Assembly: GCA_029224185.1 (NCBI GenBank)
Contig: JANZKI010000027.1
Coordinates: forward strand, 1,116,001-1,180,000
Direction: 5' to 3'
Source of the DNA: Karalla daura
Taxonomy: Eukaryota > Chordata > Actinopteri > Chaetodontiformes > Leiognathidae
DNA length: 64,000 bases
Positions 45,984-61,000 of this stretch are shown here, in pieces; position 1 is the stretch's first letter; each line of letters starts with the position of its first letter. The notes under the pieces were generated by a model. The model worked only from the letters and a program-made list of their open reading frames with translations. It did not search any database and was not told the origin of the DNA. Position numbers and translations under genes: made by a program.

Positions 45984-48900
45984 TTGTCCCCGCAGTCTCC
46001 GATGCAGGGGGCTGTAAACAGGCTCAACTAAGCGTTCTAAACACTTTTCAGGCCTGTTGCTGCACTGCGTATGGGCAATGGTGCACGTATCAACAACCTT
46101 TTTCAAAGCGCTTGTCCCCGCAGTCTCCGATGCAGGGGGCTGTAAACAGGCTCAACTAAGCGTTCTAAACACTTTTCAGGCCTGTTGCTGCACTGCGTAT
46201 GGGCAATGGTGCACGTATCAACAAACTTTTTCAAAGCGCTTGTCCCCGCAGAATCCCATGCAGGGGGCTGTAAACAGGCTCAACTAAGCGTTCGAAACAC
46301 TTTTCAGGCCTTTTGCTGCACTGCGTATGGGCCAATGGTGCATGTATCAACAAACTTTTTCAAAGCGCTTTTCCCCGCAGTCTCCTGTGCAGGGGGATGC
46401 AAACAGGCTCAACTAAGCGTTCTAAACACTTTTCAGGCCTGTTGCTGCACTGCGTATGGGCCAATGGCGCACGTATCAACAAACTTTTTCAAAGCGCTTT
46501 TCCCCGCAGTCTCCGATGCAGGGGGCTGTAAACAGGCTCAACTAAGCGTTCTACACACTTTTCAGGCCTGTTGCTGCACTGCGTATGGGCCAATGGCGCA
46601 CGTATCAACAAACTTTTTTGTTTGTTTTTGTTTGTCAACAAACTTTTTCAAAGCGCTGTTCCCCGCAGTCTCCCATGCAGGGGGCTGCAAGCAGGCTCAA
46701 CTAAGCGTTCTAAACACTTTTCAGGCCTGTTGCTGCACTGCGTATGGGCCAATGGTGCACGTATCAACAAACTTTTTCAAAGCGCTTTTCCCCGCAGTCT
46801 CCCATGCAGGGGGCTGGAAGCAGGCTCAAAAAAGCGTTCTAAACACTTTTCAGGCCTGTTGCTGCACTGCGTGTCGGCCAATGGTGCACGCATCAACAAC
46901 CTTTTTCAAAGCGCTTGTCCCCGCAGTCTCCGATGCAGGTGGCTGTAAACAGGCTCAACTAAGCGTTCTAAACACTTTTCAGGCCTGTTGCTGCACTGCG
47001 TATGGGCAATGGTGCACGTATCAACAAACTTTTTCAAAGCGCTTGTCCCCGCAGAATCCCATGCAGGGGGCTGTAAACAGGCTCAACTAAGCGTTCTAAA
47101 CACTTTTCAGGCCTGTTGCTGCACTGCGTATGGGCCAATGGTGCACGTTTCAACAAACTTTTTCAAAGCGCTTTTCCCTGCAGAATCCCATGCAGGGGGC
47201 AGCAAACAGGCTCAACTAAGCGTTCTAAACACTTTTCAGGCCTGTTGCTGCACTGCGTATGGGCCAATGGTGCACGTATCAACAAACTTTTTCAAAGCGC
47301 TTTTCCCCGCAGTCTCCCATGCAGGGGGCTGGAAGCAGGCTCAACAAAGCGTTCTAAACACTTTTCAGGCCTGTTGCTGCACTGCGTGTCGGCCAATGGT
47401 GCACGCATCAACAACCTTTTTCAAAGCGCTTGTCCCCGCAGTCTCCGATGCAGGTGGCTGTAAACAGGCTCAACTAAGCGTTCTAAACACTTTTCAGGCC
47501 TGTTGCTGCACTGCGTATGGGCAATGGTGCACGTATCAACAAACTTTTTCAAAGCGCTTGTCCCCGCAGAATCCCATGCAGGGGGCTGTAAACAGGCTCA
47601 ACTAAGGGTTCGAAACACTTTTCAGGCCTGTTGCTGCACTGCGTATGGGCCAATGGCGCACGTATCAACAAACTTTTTCAAAGCGCTTTTCCCCGCAGTC
47701 TCCCATGCAGGGGGCTGGAAGCAGGCTCAACAAAGCGTTCTAAACACTTTTCAGGCCTGTTGCTGCACTGCGTGTCGGCCAATGGTGCACGCATCAACAA
47801 CCTTTTTCAAAGCGCTTGTCCCCGCAGTCTCCGATGCAGGTGGCTGTAAACAGGCTCAACTAAGCGTTCTAAACACTTTTCAGGCCTGTTGCTGCACTGC
47901 GTATGGGCAATGGTGCACGTATCAACAAACTTTTTCAAAGCGCTTGTCCCCGCAGAATCCCATGCAGGGGGCTGTAAACAGGCTCAACTAAGGGTTCGAA
48001 ACACTTTTCAGGCCTGTTGCTGCACTGCGTATGGGCCAATGGTGCACGTATCAACAAACTTTTTCAAAGCGCTGTTCCCCGCAGTCTCCTATGCAGGGGG
48101 CTGTAAACAGGCTCAACTCAGCGTCCTAAACACTTTTCAAGCCTGTTGCTGCACTGCGTATGGGCCAATGGTGCACGAATCAACGAACTTTTTTGTTTGT
48201 TTTTGTTTGTCAACAAACTTTTTCAAAGCGCTTGTCCCCGCAGTCTCCTATGCAGGGGGCTGTAAACAGGCTCAACAAAGCGTCCTAAACACTTTTCAGG
48301 CCTGTTGCTGCACTGCGTCTGGGCCAATGGTGCACGTATCAACAAACTTTTTCAAAGCGCTTGTCCCCGCAGTCTCCGATGCAGGGGGCTGTAAACAGGC
48401 TCAACTAAGCGTTCTAAACACTTTTCAGGCCTGTTGCTGCACTGCGTATGGGCAATGGTGCACGTATCAACAAACTTTTTCAAAGCGCTTGTCCCCGCAG
48501 AATCCCATGCAGGGGGCTGTAAACAGGCTCAACTAAGCGTTCGAAACACTTTTCAGGCCTGTTGCTGCACTGCGTATGGGCCAATGGTGCATGTATCAAC
48601 AAACTTTTTCAAAGCGCTTTTCCCCGCAGTCTCCTATGCAGGGGGATGCAAACAGGCTCAACTAAGCATTCTAAACACTTTTCAGGCCTGTTGCTGCACT
48701 GCGTATGGGCCAATGGCGCACGTATCAACAAACTTTTTCAAAGCGCTTTTCCCCGCAGTCTCCTATGCAGGGGGCTGCAAACAGGCTCTACTCAGCCTTC
48801 TATACACTTTTCAGGCCTGTTGCTGCACTGCGTATGGGCCAATGGTGCATGTATCAACAAACTTTTTCAAAGCGCTTTTCCCCGCAGTCTCCGATACAGG

Positions 48901-49194
48901 GGGCTGTAAACAGGCTCAACTAAGCGTTCTAAACACTTTTCAGGCCTGTTGCTGCACTGCGTGTGGGCCAATGGCGCACTTATCAACAAACTTTTTCAAA
49001 GCGCTTTTCCTCGCAGTCTCCTATGCAGGGGGCTGCAAACAGGCTCAACTAAGCGTTCTAAACACTTTTCAGGCCTGTTGCTGCACTGCGTATGGGCCAA
49101 TGGTGCACGTATCAACAAACTTTTTCAAAGCGCTTTTCCCCGCAGTCTCCCATGCAGGGGGCTGGAAGCAGGCTCAACAAAGCGTTCTAAACAC

Positions 49195-52100
49195 TTTTCA
49201 GGCCTGTTGCTGCACTGCGTATGGGCCAATGGTGCATGTATCAACAAACTTTTTCAAAGCGCTTTTCCCCGCAGTCTCCGATGCAGGGGGCTGTAAACAG
49301 GCTCAACTAAGCGTTCTAAACACTTTTCAGGCCTGTTGCTGCACTGCGTATGGGCCAATGGCGCACGTATCAACAAACTTTTTCAAAGCGCTTTTCCTCG
49401 CAGTCTCCTATGCAGGGGGCTGCAAACAGGCTCAACTAAGCGTTCTAAACAATTTTCAGGCCTGTTGCTGCACTGCGTATGGGCCAATGGTGCATGTATC
49501 AACAAACTTTTTCAAAGCGCTTTTCCCCGCAGTCTCCTATGCAGGGGGCTGTAAACAGGCTCAACTAAGCGTTCCAAACTCTTTTCAGGCCTTTTGCTGC
49601 ACTGCGTATGGGCCAATGGTGCACGTATCAACAAACTTTTTCAAAGCGCTGTTCCCCACAGTCTCCCATGCAGGGGGCTGTAAGCAGGCTCAACTAAGCG
49701 TTCTAAACACTTTTCAGGCCTGTTGCTGCACTGCGAATGGGCCAATGGTGCACGTATCAACAAACTTTTTCAAAGCCCTTTTCCCCGCAGTCTCCAATGC
49801 AGGGGTCTGTGAACAGGCTCAACTAAGCGTTCTAAACACTTTTCAGGCCTGTTGCTGCACTGCGTATGGGCCAATGGTGCACATATCAACAAACTTTTTC
49901 AAAGCGCTTGTCCCCGCAGAATCCCATGTAGGGGGCTGCAAACAGGCTCAACTAAGCGTTCGAAACACTTTTCAGGCCTGTTGCTGCACTGCGTATGGGC
50001 CAATGGTGCACGAATCAACAAACTTTTTTGTTTGTTTTTGTTTGTCAACAAACTTTTTCAAAGCGCTTGTCCCCGCAGTCTCCTATGCAGGGGGCTGTAA
50101 ACAGGCTCAACTAAGCGTTCTAAACACTTTTCAGGCCTGTTGCTGCACTGCGTATGGGCCAATGGTGCACGTATCAACAACCTTTTTCAAAGCGCTTGTC
50201 CCCGCAGTCTCCGATGCAGGGGGCTGTAAACAGGCTCAACTAAGCGTTCTAAACACTTTTCAGGCCTGTTGCTGCACTGCGTATGGGCAATGGTGCACGT
50301 ATCAACAAACTTTTTCAAAGCGCTTGTCCCCGCAGAATCCCATGCAGGGGGCTGCAAACAGGCTCAACTAAGCGTTCGAAACACTTTTCAGGCCTGTTGC
50401 TGCACTGCGTATGGGCCAATGGTGCATGTATCAACAAACTTTTTCAAAGCGCTTTTCCCCGCAGTCTCCTGTGCAGGGGGATGCAAACAGGCTCAACTAA
50501 GCGTTCTAAACACTTTTCAGGCCTGTTGCTGCACTGCGTATGGGCCAATGGCGCACGTATCAACAAACTTTTTCAAAGCGCTTTTCCCCGCAGTCTCCGA
50601 TGCAGGGGGCTGTAAACAGGCTCAACTAAGCGTTCTACACACTTTTCAGGCCTGTTGCTGCACTGCGTATGGGCCAATGGCGCACGTATCAACAAACTTT
50701 TTTGTTTGTTTTTGTTTGTCAACAAACTTTTTCAAAGCGCTGTTCCCCGCAGTCTCCCATGCAGGGGGCTGCAAGCAGGCTCAACTAAGCGTTCTAAACA
50801 CTTTTCAGGCCTGTTGCTGCACTGCGTATGGGCCAATGGTGCACGTATCAACAAACTTTTTCAAAGCGCTTGTCCCCGCAGTCTCCCATGCAGGGGGCTG
50901 GAAGCAGGCTCAACAAAGCGTTCTAAACACTTTTCAGGCCTGTTGCTGCACTGCGTGTCGGCCAATGGTGCACGCATCAACAACCTTTTTCAAAGCGCTT
51001 GTCCCCGCAGTCTCCGATGCAGGTGGCTGTAAACAGGCTCAACTAAGCGTTCTAAACACTTTTCAGGCCTGTTGCTGCACTGCGTATGGGCAATGGTGCA
51101 CGTATCAACAAACTTTTTCAAAGCGCTTGTCCCCGCAGAATCCCATGCAGGGGGCTGTAAACAGGCTCAACTAAGGGTTCGAAACACTTTTCAGGCCTGT
51201 TGCTGCACTGCGTATGGGCCAATGGTGCACGTATCAACAAACTTTTTCAAAGCGCTTTTCCTCTCAGTCTCCTATGCAGGGGGCTGCAAACAGGCTCAAC
51301 TAAGCGTTCTAAACACTTTTCAGGCCTGTTGCTGCACTGCGTATGGGCAATGGTGCACGTATCAACAAACTTTTTCAAAGCGCTTGTCCCCGCAGAATCC
51401 CATGCAGGGGGCTGTAAACAGGCTCAACTAAGCGTTCGAAACACTTTTCAGGCCTGTTGCTGCACTGCGTATGGGCCAATGGTGCATGTATCAACAAACT
51501 TTTTCAAAGCGCTTTTCCCCGCAGTCTCCTATGCAGGGGGATGCAAACAGGCTCAACTAAGCATTCTAAACACTTTTCAGGCCTGTTGCTGCACTGCGTA
51601 TGGGCCAATGGCGCACGTATCAACAAACTTTTTCAAAGCGCTTTTCCCCGCAGTCTCCTATGCAGGGGGCTGCAAACAGGCTCTACTCAGCGTTCTATAC
51701 ACTTTTCAGGCCTGTTGCTGCACTGCGTATGGGCCAATGGTGCATGTATCAACAAACTTTTTCAAAGCGCTTTTCCCCGCAGTCTCCGATGCAGGGGGCT
51801 GTAAACAGGCTCAACTAAGCGTTCTAAACACTTTTCAGGCCTGTTGCTGCACTGCGTATGGGCCAATGGCGCACGTATCAACAAACTTTTTCAAAGCGCT
51901 TTTCCTCGCAGTCTCCTATGCAGGGGGCTGCAAACAGGCTCAACTAAGCGTTCTAAACAATTTTCAGGCCTGTTGCTGCACTGCGTATGGGCCAATGGTG
52001 CATGTATCAACAAACTTTTTCAAAGCGCTTTTCCCCGCAGTCTCCTATGCAGGGGGCTGTAAACAGGCTCAACTAAGCGTTCCAAACTCTTTTCAGGCCT

Positions 52101-53767
52101 TTTGCTGCACTGCGTATGGGCCAATGGTGCACGTATCAACAAACTTTTTCAAAGCGCTGTTCCCCACAGTCTCCCATGCAGGGGGCTGTAAGCAGGCTCA
52201 ACTAAGCGTTCTAAACACTTTTCAGGCCTGTTGCTGCACTGCGAATGGGCCAATGGTGCACGTATCAACAAACTTTTTCAAAGCCCTTTTCCCCGCAGTC
52301 TCCAATGCAGGGGTCTGTGAACAGGCTCAACTAAGCGTTCTAAACACTTTTCAGGCCTGTTGCTGCACTGCGTATGGGCCAATGGTGCACATATCAACAA
52401 ACTTTTTCAAAGCGCTTGTCCCCGCAGAATCCCATGTAGGGGGCTGCAAACAGGCTCAACTAAGCGTTCGAAACACTTTTCAGGCCTGTTGCTGCACTGC
52501 GTATGGGCCAATGGTGCACGAATCAACAAACTTTTTTGTTTGTTTTTGTTTGTCAACAAACTTTTTCAAAGCGCTTGTCCCCGCAGTCTCCTATGCAGGG
52601 GGCTGTAAACAGGCTCAACTAAGCGTTCTAAACACTTTTCAGGCCTGTTGCTGCACTGCGTATGGGCCAATGGTGCACGTATCAACAACCTTTTTCAAAG
52701 CGCTTGTCCCCGCAGTCTCCGATGCAGGGGGCTGTAAACAGGCTCAACTAAGCGTTCTAAACACTTTTCAGGCCTGTTGCTGCACTGCGTATGGGCAATG
52801 GTGCACGTATCAACAAACTTTTTCAAAGCGCTTGTCCCCGCAGAATCCCATGCAGGGGGCTGTAAACGGGCTCAACTAAGCGTTCGAAACACTTTTCAGG
52901 CCTGTTGCTGCACTGCGTATGGGCCAATGGTGCATGTATCAACAAACTTTTTCAAAGCGCTTTTCCCCGCAGTCTCCTGTGCAGGGGGATGCAAACAGGC
53001 TCAACTAAGCGTTCTAAACACTTTTCAGGCCTGTTGCTGCACTGCGTATGGGCCAATGGCGCACGTATCAACAAACTTTTTCAAAGCGCTTTTCCCCGCA
53101 GTCTCCGATGCAGGGGGCTGTAAACAGGCTCAACTAAGCGTTCTACACACTTTTCAGGCCTGTTGCTGCACTGCGTATGGGCCAATGGCGCACGTATCAA
53201 CAAACTTTTTTGTTTGTTTTTGTTTGTCAACAAACTTTTTCAAAGCGCTGTTCCCCGCAGTCTCCCATGCAGGGGGCTGCAAGCAGGCTCAACTAAGCGT
53301 TCTAAACACTTTTCAGGCCTGTTGCTGCACTGCGTATGGGCCAATGGTGCACGTATCAACAAACTTTTTCAAAGCGCTTGTCCCCGCAGTCTCCCATGCA
53401 GGGGGCTGGAAGCAGGCTCAACAAAGCGTTCTAAACACTTTTCAGGCCTGTTGCTGCACTGCGTGTCGGCCAATGGTGCACGCATCAACAACCTTTTTCA
53501 AAGCGCTTGTCCCCGCAGTCTCCGATGCAGGTGGCTGTAAACAGGCTCAACTAAGCGTTCTAAACACTTTTCAGGCCTGTTGCTGCACTGCGTATGGGCA
53601 ATGGTGCACGTATCAACAAACTTTTTCAAAGCGCTTGTCCCCGCAGAATCCCATGCAGGGGGCTGTAAACAGGCTCAACTAAGGGTTCGAAACACTTTTC
53701 AGGCCTGTTGCTGCACTGCGTATGGGCCAATGGTGCACGTATCAACAAACTTTTTCAAAGCGCTTTT
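49195..53767 (+). repeat. Tandem higher-order repeat, 2508-bp unit, about 1.8 copies
   Basis: Nineteen monomers with two insertions and three 128-bp members (19 x 129 + 60 - 3 = 2508) are repeated at 49195-51702 and 51703-53767. Paired landmarks are the insertions 50016/52524 and 50690/53198 and the CAGGCCTTTTGC variant near 49590 and 52098. Differences seen include CTGCAAACAGG near 50354 against CTGTAAACGGG near 52862. Confidence 0.9.
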
Positions 53768-55317
53768 CCCCGCAGTCTCCCATGCAGGGGGCTGGAAGCA
53801 GGCTCAACAAAGCGTTCTAAACACTTTTCAGGCCTGTTGCTGCACTGCGTGTCGGCCAATGGTGCACGCATCAACAACCTTTTTCAAAGCGCTTGTCCCC
53901 GCAGTCTCCGATGCAGGTGGCTGTAAACAGGCTCAACTAAGCGTTCTAAACACTTTTCAGGCCTGTTGCTGCACTGCGTATGGGCAATGGTGCACGTATC
54001 AACAAACTTTTTCAAAGCGCTTGTCCCCGCAGAATCCCATGCAGGGGGCTGTAAACAGGCTCAACTAAGGGTTCGAAACACTTTTCAGGCCTGTTGCTGC
54101 ACTGCGTATGGGCCAATGGTGCACGTATCAACAAACTTTTTCAAAGCGCTGTTCCCCGCAGTCTCCTATGCAGGGGGCTGTAAACAGGCTCAACTCAGCG
54201 TCCTAAACACTTTTCAAGCCTGTTGCTGCACTGCGTATGGGCCAATGGTGCACGAATCAACGAACTTTTTTGTTTGTTTTTGTTTGTCAACAAACTTTTT
54301 CAAAGCGCTTGTCCCCGCAGTCTCCTATGCAGGGGGCTGTAAACAGGCTCAACTAAGCGTCCTAAACACTTTTCAGGCCTGTTGCTGCACTGCGTCTGGG
54401 CCAATGGTGCACGTATCAACAAACTTTTTCAAAGCGCTTGTCCCCGCAGTCTCCGATGCAGGGGGCTGTAAACAGGCTCAACTAAGCGATCTAAACACTT
54501 TTCAGGCCTGTTGCTGCACTGCGTATGGGCAATGGTGCACGTATCAACAAACTTTTTCAAAGCGCTTGTCCCCGCAGAATCCCATGTAGGGGGCTGTAAA
54601 CAGGCTCAACTAAGCGTCCTAAACACTTTTCAGGCCTGTTGCTGCACTGCGTATGGGCCAATGGTGCACGTATCAACAAACTTTTTCAAAGCGCTTTTCC
54701 CCGCAGTCTCCGATACAGGGGGCTGTAAACAGGCTCAACTAAGCGTTCTAAACACTTTTCAGGCCTGTTGCTGCACTGCGTGTGGGCCAATGGCGCACTT
54801 ATCAACAAACTTTTTCAAAGCGCTTTTCCTCGCAGTCTCCTATGCAGGGGGCTGCAAACAGGCTCAACTAAGCGTTCTAAACAATTTTCAGGCCTGTTGC
54901 TGCACTGCGTATGGGCCAATGGCGCACATATCAACAAACTTTTTGAAAGCGCTTTTATTCGCAGTCTCCTATGCAGGGGGCTGCAAACAGGCTCAACTAA
55001 GCGTTCTAAGCACTTTCCAGGCCTGTTGCTGCACTGCGTATGGGCCAATGGTGCACGCATCAACAAACTTTTTCAAAGCGCTTGTCCCTGCAGTTTCCTA
55101 TGCAGGGGGCTGTAAACATGCTCAACTAAGCGTTCTAAACACTTTTCAGGCCTGTTGCTGCAATGCGTATGGGCCAATGGTGCACGTATCAACAAACTTT
55201 TTTCTTTGTTTTTGTTTGTCAACAAACTTTTTCAAAGCGCCTGTCCCCGCAGAATCCCATGTAGGGGGCTGTAAACAGGCTCAACTAAGCGTCCTAAACA
55301 CTTTTCAGGCCTGTTGC
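49830..55317 (+). repeat. Segment duplicated 8683 bp downstream (copy 1)
   Basis: About 5.5 kb here matches 58513-64000. The offset equals 66 monomers with six insertions and eleven 128-bp members (66 x 129 + 180 - 11 = 8683), agreeing with my direct counts between the copies. I noticed only two differences: AAACGGGCTC against AAACAGGCTC (52867/61550) and CCCCGCAG against CCCTGCAG (54155/62838). The true right end lies beyond the window. Confidence 0.92.
50016..50058 (+). repeat. 30-bp insertion in a 159-bp monomer, GAATCAACAAAC class (4 copies)
   Basis: The insertion is preceded by GTGCACGAATCAACAAAC, combining the upstream GAATC of the CAACGAAC class with the unaltered CAACAAAC arm. It occurs at 50016, 52524, 58699 and 61207 only, with spacings of 2508 and 8683 bp, so it is specific to the last block of the window. 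It may be a recombinant between the two commoner classes or a step between them. Confidence 0.9.
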
Positions 55318-58006
55318 TGCACTGCGTATGGGCCAATGGTGCACGTATCAACAAACTTTTTCAATGCGCTTTTCCCCGCAGTCTCCCATGCAGGGGGCTG
55401 TAAACAGGCTCAACTAAGCGTTCGAAACACTTTTCAGGCCTGTTGCTGCACTGCGTATGGGCAATGGTGCACGTATCAACAAACTTTTTCAAAGCGCTGT
55501 TCCCCGCAGTCTCCTATGCAGGGGGCTGTAAACAGGCTCAACTCAGCGTCCTAAACACTTTTCAGGCCTGTTGCTGCACTGCGTCTGGGCCAATGGTGCA
55601 CGTATCAACAAACTTTTTCAAAGCGCTTGTCCCCGCAGTCTCCGATGCAGGGGGCTGTAAACAGGCTCAACTAAGCGTTCTAAACACTTTTCAGGCCTGT
55701 TGCTGCACTGCGTATGGGCAATGGTGCACGTATCAACAAACTTTTTCAAAGCGCTTGTCCCCGCAGAATCCCATGCAGGGGGCTGTAAACAGGCTCAACT
55801 AAGCGTTCGAAACACTTTTCAGGCCTGTTGCTGCACTGCGTATGGGCCAATGGTGCATGTATCAACAAACTTTTTCAAAGCGCTTTTCCCCGCAGTCTCC
55901 TATGCAGGGGGATGCAAACAGGCTCAACTAAGCATTCTAAACACTTTTCAGGCCTTTTGCTGCACTGCGTATGGGCCAATGGCGCACGTATCAACAAACT
56001 TTTTCAAAGCGCTTTTCCCCGCAGTCTCCTATGCAGGGGGCTGCAAACAGGCTCTACTCAGCGTTCTATACACTTTTCAGGCCTGTTGCTGCACTGCGTT
56101 TGGGCCAATGGTGCATGTATCAACAAACTTTTTCAAAGCGCTTGTCCCCGCAGAATCCCATGCAGGGGGCTGTAAACAGGCTCAACTAAGGGTTCGAAAC
56201 ACTTTTCAGGCCTGTTGCTGCACTGCGTATGGGCCAATGGTGCACGTATCAACAAACTTTTTCAAAGCGCTTTTCCCCGCAGTCTCCAATGCAGGGGGCT
56301 GGAAACAGGCTCAACAAAGCGTTCTAAACACTTTTCAGGCCTGTTGCTGCACTGCGTGTCGGCCAATGGTGCACGCATCAACAACCTTTTTAAAAGCGCT
56401 TGTCCCCGCAGTCTCCGATGCAGGTGGCTGTAAACAGGCTCAACTAAGCGTTCTAAACACTTTTCAGGCCTGTTGCTGCACTGCGTATGGGCAATGGTGC
56501 ACGTATCAACAAACTTTTTCAAAGCGCTTGTCCCCGCAGAATCCCATGCAGGGGGCTGTAAACAGGCTCAACTAAGGGTTCGAAACACTTTTCAGGCCTG
56601 TTGCTGCACTGCGTATGGGCCAATGGTGCACGTATCAACAAACTTTTTCAAAGCGCTGTTCCCTGCAGTCTCCTGTGCAGGGGGCTGTAAACAGGCTCAA
56701 CTCAGCGTCCTAAACACTTTTCAGGCCTGTTGCTGCACTGCGTATGGGACAATGGTGCACATATCAACAAACTTTTTCAAAGCGCTTTTCCCCGCAGTCT
56801 CCGATGCAGGGGGCTGTAAACAGGCTCAACTAAGCGTTCTAAACACTTTTCAGGCCTGTTGCTGCACTGCGTATGGGCCAATGGTGCACGTTTCAACAAA
56901 CTTTTTCAAAGCGCTTTTCCCTGCAGAATCCCATGCAGGGGGCAGCAAACAGGCTCAACTAAGCGTTCGAAACACTTTTCAGGCCTGTTGCTGCACTGCG
57001 TATGGGCCAATGGTGCATGTATCAACAAACTTTTTCAAAGCGCTTTTCCCCGCAGTCTCCTATGCAGGGGGATGCAAACAGGCTCAACTAAGCATTCTAA
57101 ACACTTTTCAGGCCTGTTGCTGCACTGCGTATGGGCCAATGGCGCACGTATCAACAAACTTTTTCAAAGCGCTTTTCCCCGCAGTCTCCTATGCAGGGGG
57201 CTGCAAACAGGCTCTACTCAGCCTTCTATACACTTTTCAGGCCTGTTGCTGCACTGCGTATGGGCCAATGGTGCATGTATCAACAAACTTTTTCAAAGCG
57301 CTTTTCCCCGCAGTCTCCGATACAGGGGGCTGTAAACAGGCTCAACTAAGCGTTCTAAACACTTTTCAGGCCTGTTGCTGCACTGCGTGTGGGCCAATGG
57401 CGCACTTATCAACAAACTTTTTCAAAGCGCTTTTCCTCGCAGTCTCCTATGCAGGGGGCTGCAAACAGGCTCAACTAAGCGTTCTAAACACTTTTCAGGC
57501 CTGTTGCTGCACTGCGTATGGGCCAATGGTGCACGTATCAACAAACTTTTTCAAAGCGCTTTTCCTCTCAGTCTCCTATGCAGGGGGCTGCAAACAGGCT
57601 CAACTAAGCGTTCTAAACACTTTTCAGGCCTGTTGCTGCACTGCGTATGGGCAATGGTGCACGTATCAACAAACTTTTTCAAAGCGCTTGTCCCCGCAGA
57701 ATCCCATGCAGGGGGCTGTAAACAGGCTCAACTAAGCGTTCGAAACACTTTTCAGGCCTGTTGCTGCACTGCGTATGGGCCAATGGTGCATGTATCAACA
57801 AACTTTTTCAAAGCGCTTTTCCCCGCAGTCTCCTATGCAGGGGGATGCAAACAGGCTCAACTAAGCATTCTAAACACTTTTCAGGCCTGTTGCTGCACTG
57901 CGTATGGGCCAATGGCGCACGTATCAACAAACTTTTTCAAAGCGCTTTTCCCCGCAGTCTCCTATGCAGGGGGCTGCAAACAGGCTCTACTCAGCGTTCT
58001 ATACAC

Positions 58007-61000
58007 TTTTCAGGCCTGTTGCTGCACTGCGTATGGGCCAATGGTGCATGTATCAACAAACTTTTTCAAAGCGCTTTTCCCCGCAGTCTCCGATGCAGGG
58101 GGCTGTAAACAGGCTCAACTAAGCGTTCTAAACACTTTTCAGGCCTGTTGCTGCACTGCGTATGGGCCAATGGCGCACGTATCAACAAACTTTTTCAAAG
58201 CGCTTTTCCTCGCAGTCTCCTATGCAGGGGGCTGCAAACAGGCTCAACTAAGCGTTCTAAACAATTTTCAGGCCTGTTGCTGCACTGCGTATGGGCCAAT
58301 GGTGCATGTATCAACAAACTTTTTCAAAGCGCTTTTCCCCGCAGTCTCCTATGCAGGGGGCTGTAAACAGGCTCAACTAAGCGTTCCAAACTCTTTTCAG
58401 GCCTTTTGCTGCACTGCGTATGGGCCAATGGTGCACGTATCAACAAACTTTTTCAAAGCGCTGTTCCCCACAGTCTCCCATGCAGGGGGCTGTAAGCAGG
58501 CTCAACTAAGCGTTCTAAACACTTTTCAGGCCTGTTGCTGCACTGCGTATGGGCCAATGGTGCACATATCAACAAACTTTTTCAAAGCGCTTGTCCCCGC
58601 AGAATCCCATGTAGGGGGCTGCAAACAGGCTCAACTAAGCGTTCGAAACACTTTTCAGGCCTGTTGCTGCACTGCGTATGGGCCAATGGTGCACGAATCA
58701 ACAAACTTTTTTGTTTGTTTTTGTTTGTCAACAAACTTTTTCAAAGCGCTTGTCCCCGCAGTCTCCTATGCAGGGGGCTGTAAACAGGCTCAACTAAGCG
58801 TTCTAAACACTTTTCAGGCCTGTTGCTGCACTGCGTATGGGCCAATGGTGCACGTATCAACAACCTTTTTCAAAGCGCTTGTCCCCGCAGTCTCCGATGC
58901 AGGGGGCTGTAAACAGGCTCAACTAAGCGTTCTAAACACTTTTCAGGCCTGTTGCTGCACTGCGTATGGGCAATGGTGCACGTATCAACAAACTTTTTCA
59001 AAGCGCTTGTCCCCGCAGAATCCCATGCAGGGGGCTGCAAACAGGCTCAACTAAGCGTTCGAAACACTTTTCAGGCCTGTTGCTGCACTGCGTATGGGCC
59101 AATGGTGCATGTATCAACAAACTTTTTCAAAGCGCTTTTCCCCGCAGTCTCCTGTGCAGGGGGATGCAAACAGGCTCAACTAAGCGTTCTAAACACTTTT
59201 CAGGCCTGTTGCTGCACTGCGTATGGGCCAATGGCGCACGTATCAACAAACTTTTTCAAAGCGCTTTTCCCCGCAGTCTCCGATGCAGGGGGCTGTAAAC
59301 AGGCTCAACTAAGCGTTCTACACACTTTTCAGGCCTGTTGCTGCACTGCGTATGGGCCAATGGCGCACGTATCAACAAACTTTTTTGTTTGTTTTTGTTT
59401 GTCAACAAACTTTTTCAAAGCGCTGTTCCCCGCAGTCTCCCATGCAGGGGGCTGCAAGCAGGCTCAACTAAGCGTTCTAAACACTTTTCAGGCCTGTTGC
59501 TGCACTGCGTATGGGCCAATGGTGCACGTATCAACAAACTTTTTCAAAGCGCTTGTCCCCGCAGTCTCCCATGCAGGGGGCTGGAAGCAGGCTCAACAAA
59601 GCGTTCTAAACACTTTTCAGGCCTGTTGCTGCACTGCGTGTCGGCCAATGGTGCACGCATCAACAACCTTTTTCAAAGCGCTTGTCCCCGCAGTCTCCGA
59701 TGCAGGTGGCTGTAAACAGGCTCAACTAAGCGTTCTAAACACTTTTCAGGCCTGTTGCTGCACTGCGTATGGGCAATGGTGCACGTATCAACAAACTTTT
59801 TCAAAGCGCTTGTCCCCGCAGAATCCCATGCAGGGGGCTGTAAACAGGCTCAACTAAGGGTTCGAAACACTTTTCAGGCCTGTTGCTGCACTGCGTATGG
59901 GCCAATGGTGCACGTATCAACAAACTTTTTCAAAGCGCTTTTCCTCTCAGTCTCCTATGCAGGGGGCTGCAAACAGGCTCAACTAAGCGTTCTAAACACT
60001 TTTCAGGCCTGTTGCTGCACTGCGTATGGGCAATGGTGCACGTATCAACAAACTTTTTCAAAGCGCTTGTCCCCGCAGAATCCCATGCAGGGGGCTGTAA
60101 ACAGGCTCAACTAAGCGTTCGAAACACTTTTCAGGCCTGTTGCTGCACTGCGTATGGGCCAATGGTGCATGTATCAACAAACTTTTTCAAAGCGCTTTTC
60201 CCCGCAGTCTCCTATGCAGGGGGATGCAAACAGGCTCAACTAAGCATTCTAAACACTTTTCAGGCCTGTTGCTGCACTGCGTATGGGCCAATGGCGCACG
60301 TATCAACAAACTTTTTCAAAGCGCTTTTCCCCGCAGTCTCCTATGCAGGGGGCTGCAAACAGGCTCTACTCAGCGTTCTATACACTTTTCAGGCCTGTTG
60401 CTGCACTGCGTATGGGCCAATGGTGCATGTATCAACAAACTTTTTCAAAGCGCTTTTCCCCGCAGTCTCCGATGCAGGGGGCTGTAAACAGGCTCAACTA
60501 AGCGTTCTAAACACTTTTCAGGCCTGTTGCTGCACTGCGTATGGGCCAATGGCGCACGTATCAACAAACTTTTTCAAAGCGCTTTTCCTCGCAGTCTCCT
60601 ATGCAGGGGGCTGCAAACAGGCTCAACTAAGCGTTCTAAACAATTTTCAGGCCTGTTGCTGCACTGCGTATGGGCCAATGGTGCATGTATCAACAAACTT
60701 TTTCAAAGCGCTTTTCCCCGCAGTCTCCTATGCAGGGGGCTGTAAACAGGCTCAACTAAGCGTTCCAAACTCTTTTCAGGCCTTTTGCTGCACTGCGTAT
60801 GGGCCAATGGTGCACGTATCAACAAACTTTTTCAAAGCGCTGTTCCCCACAGTCTCCCATGCAGGGGGCTGTAAGCAGGCTCAACTAAGCGTTCTAAACA
60901 CTTTTCAGGCCTGTTGCTGCACTGCGAATGGGCCAATGGTGCACGTATCAACAAACTTTTTCAAAGCCCTTTTCCCCGCAGTCTCCAATGCAGGGGTCTG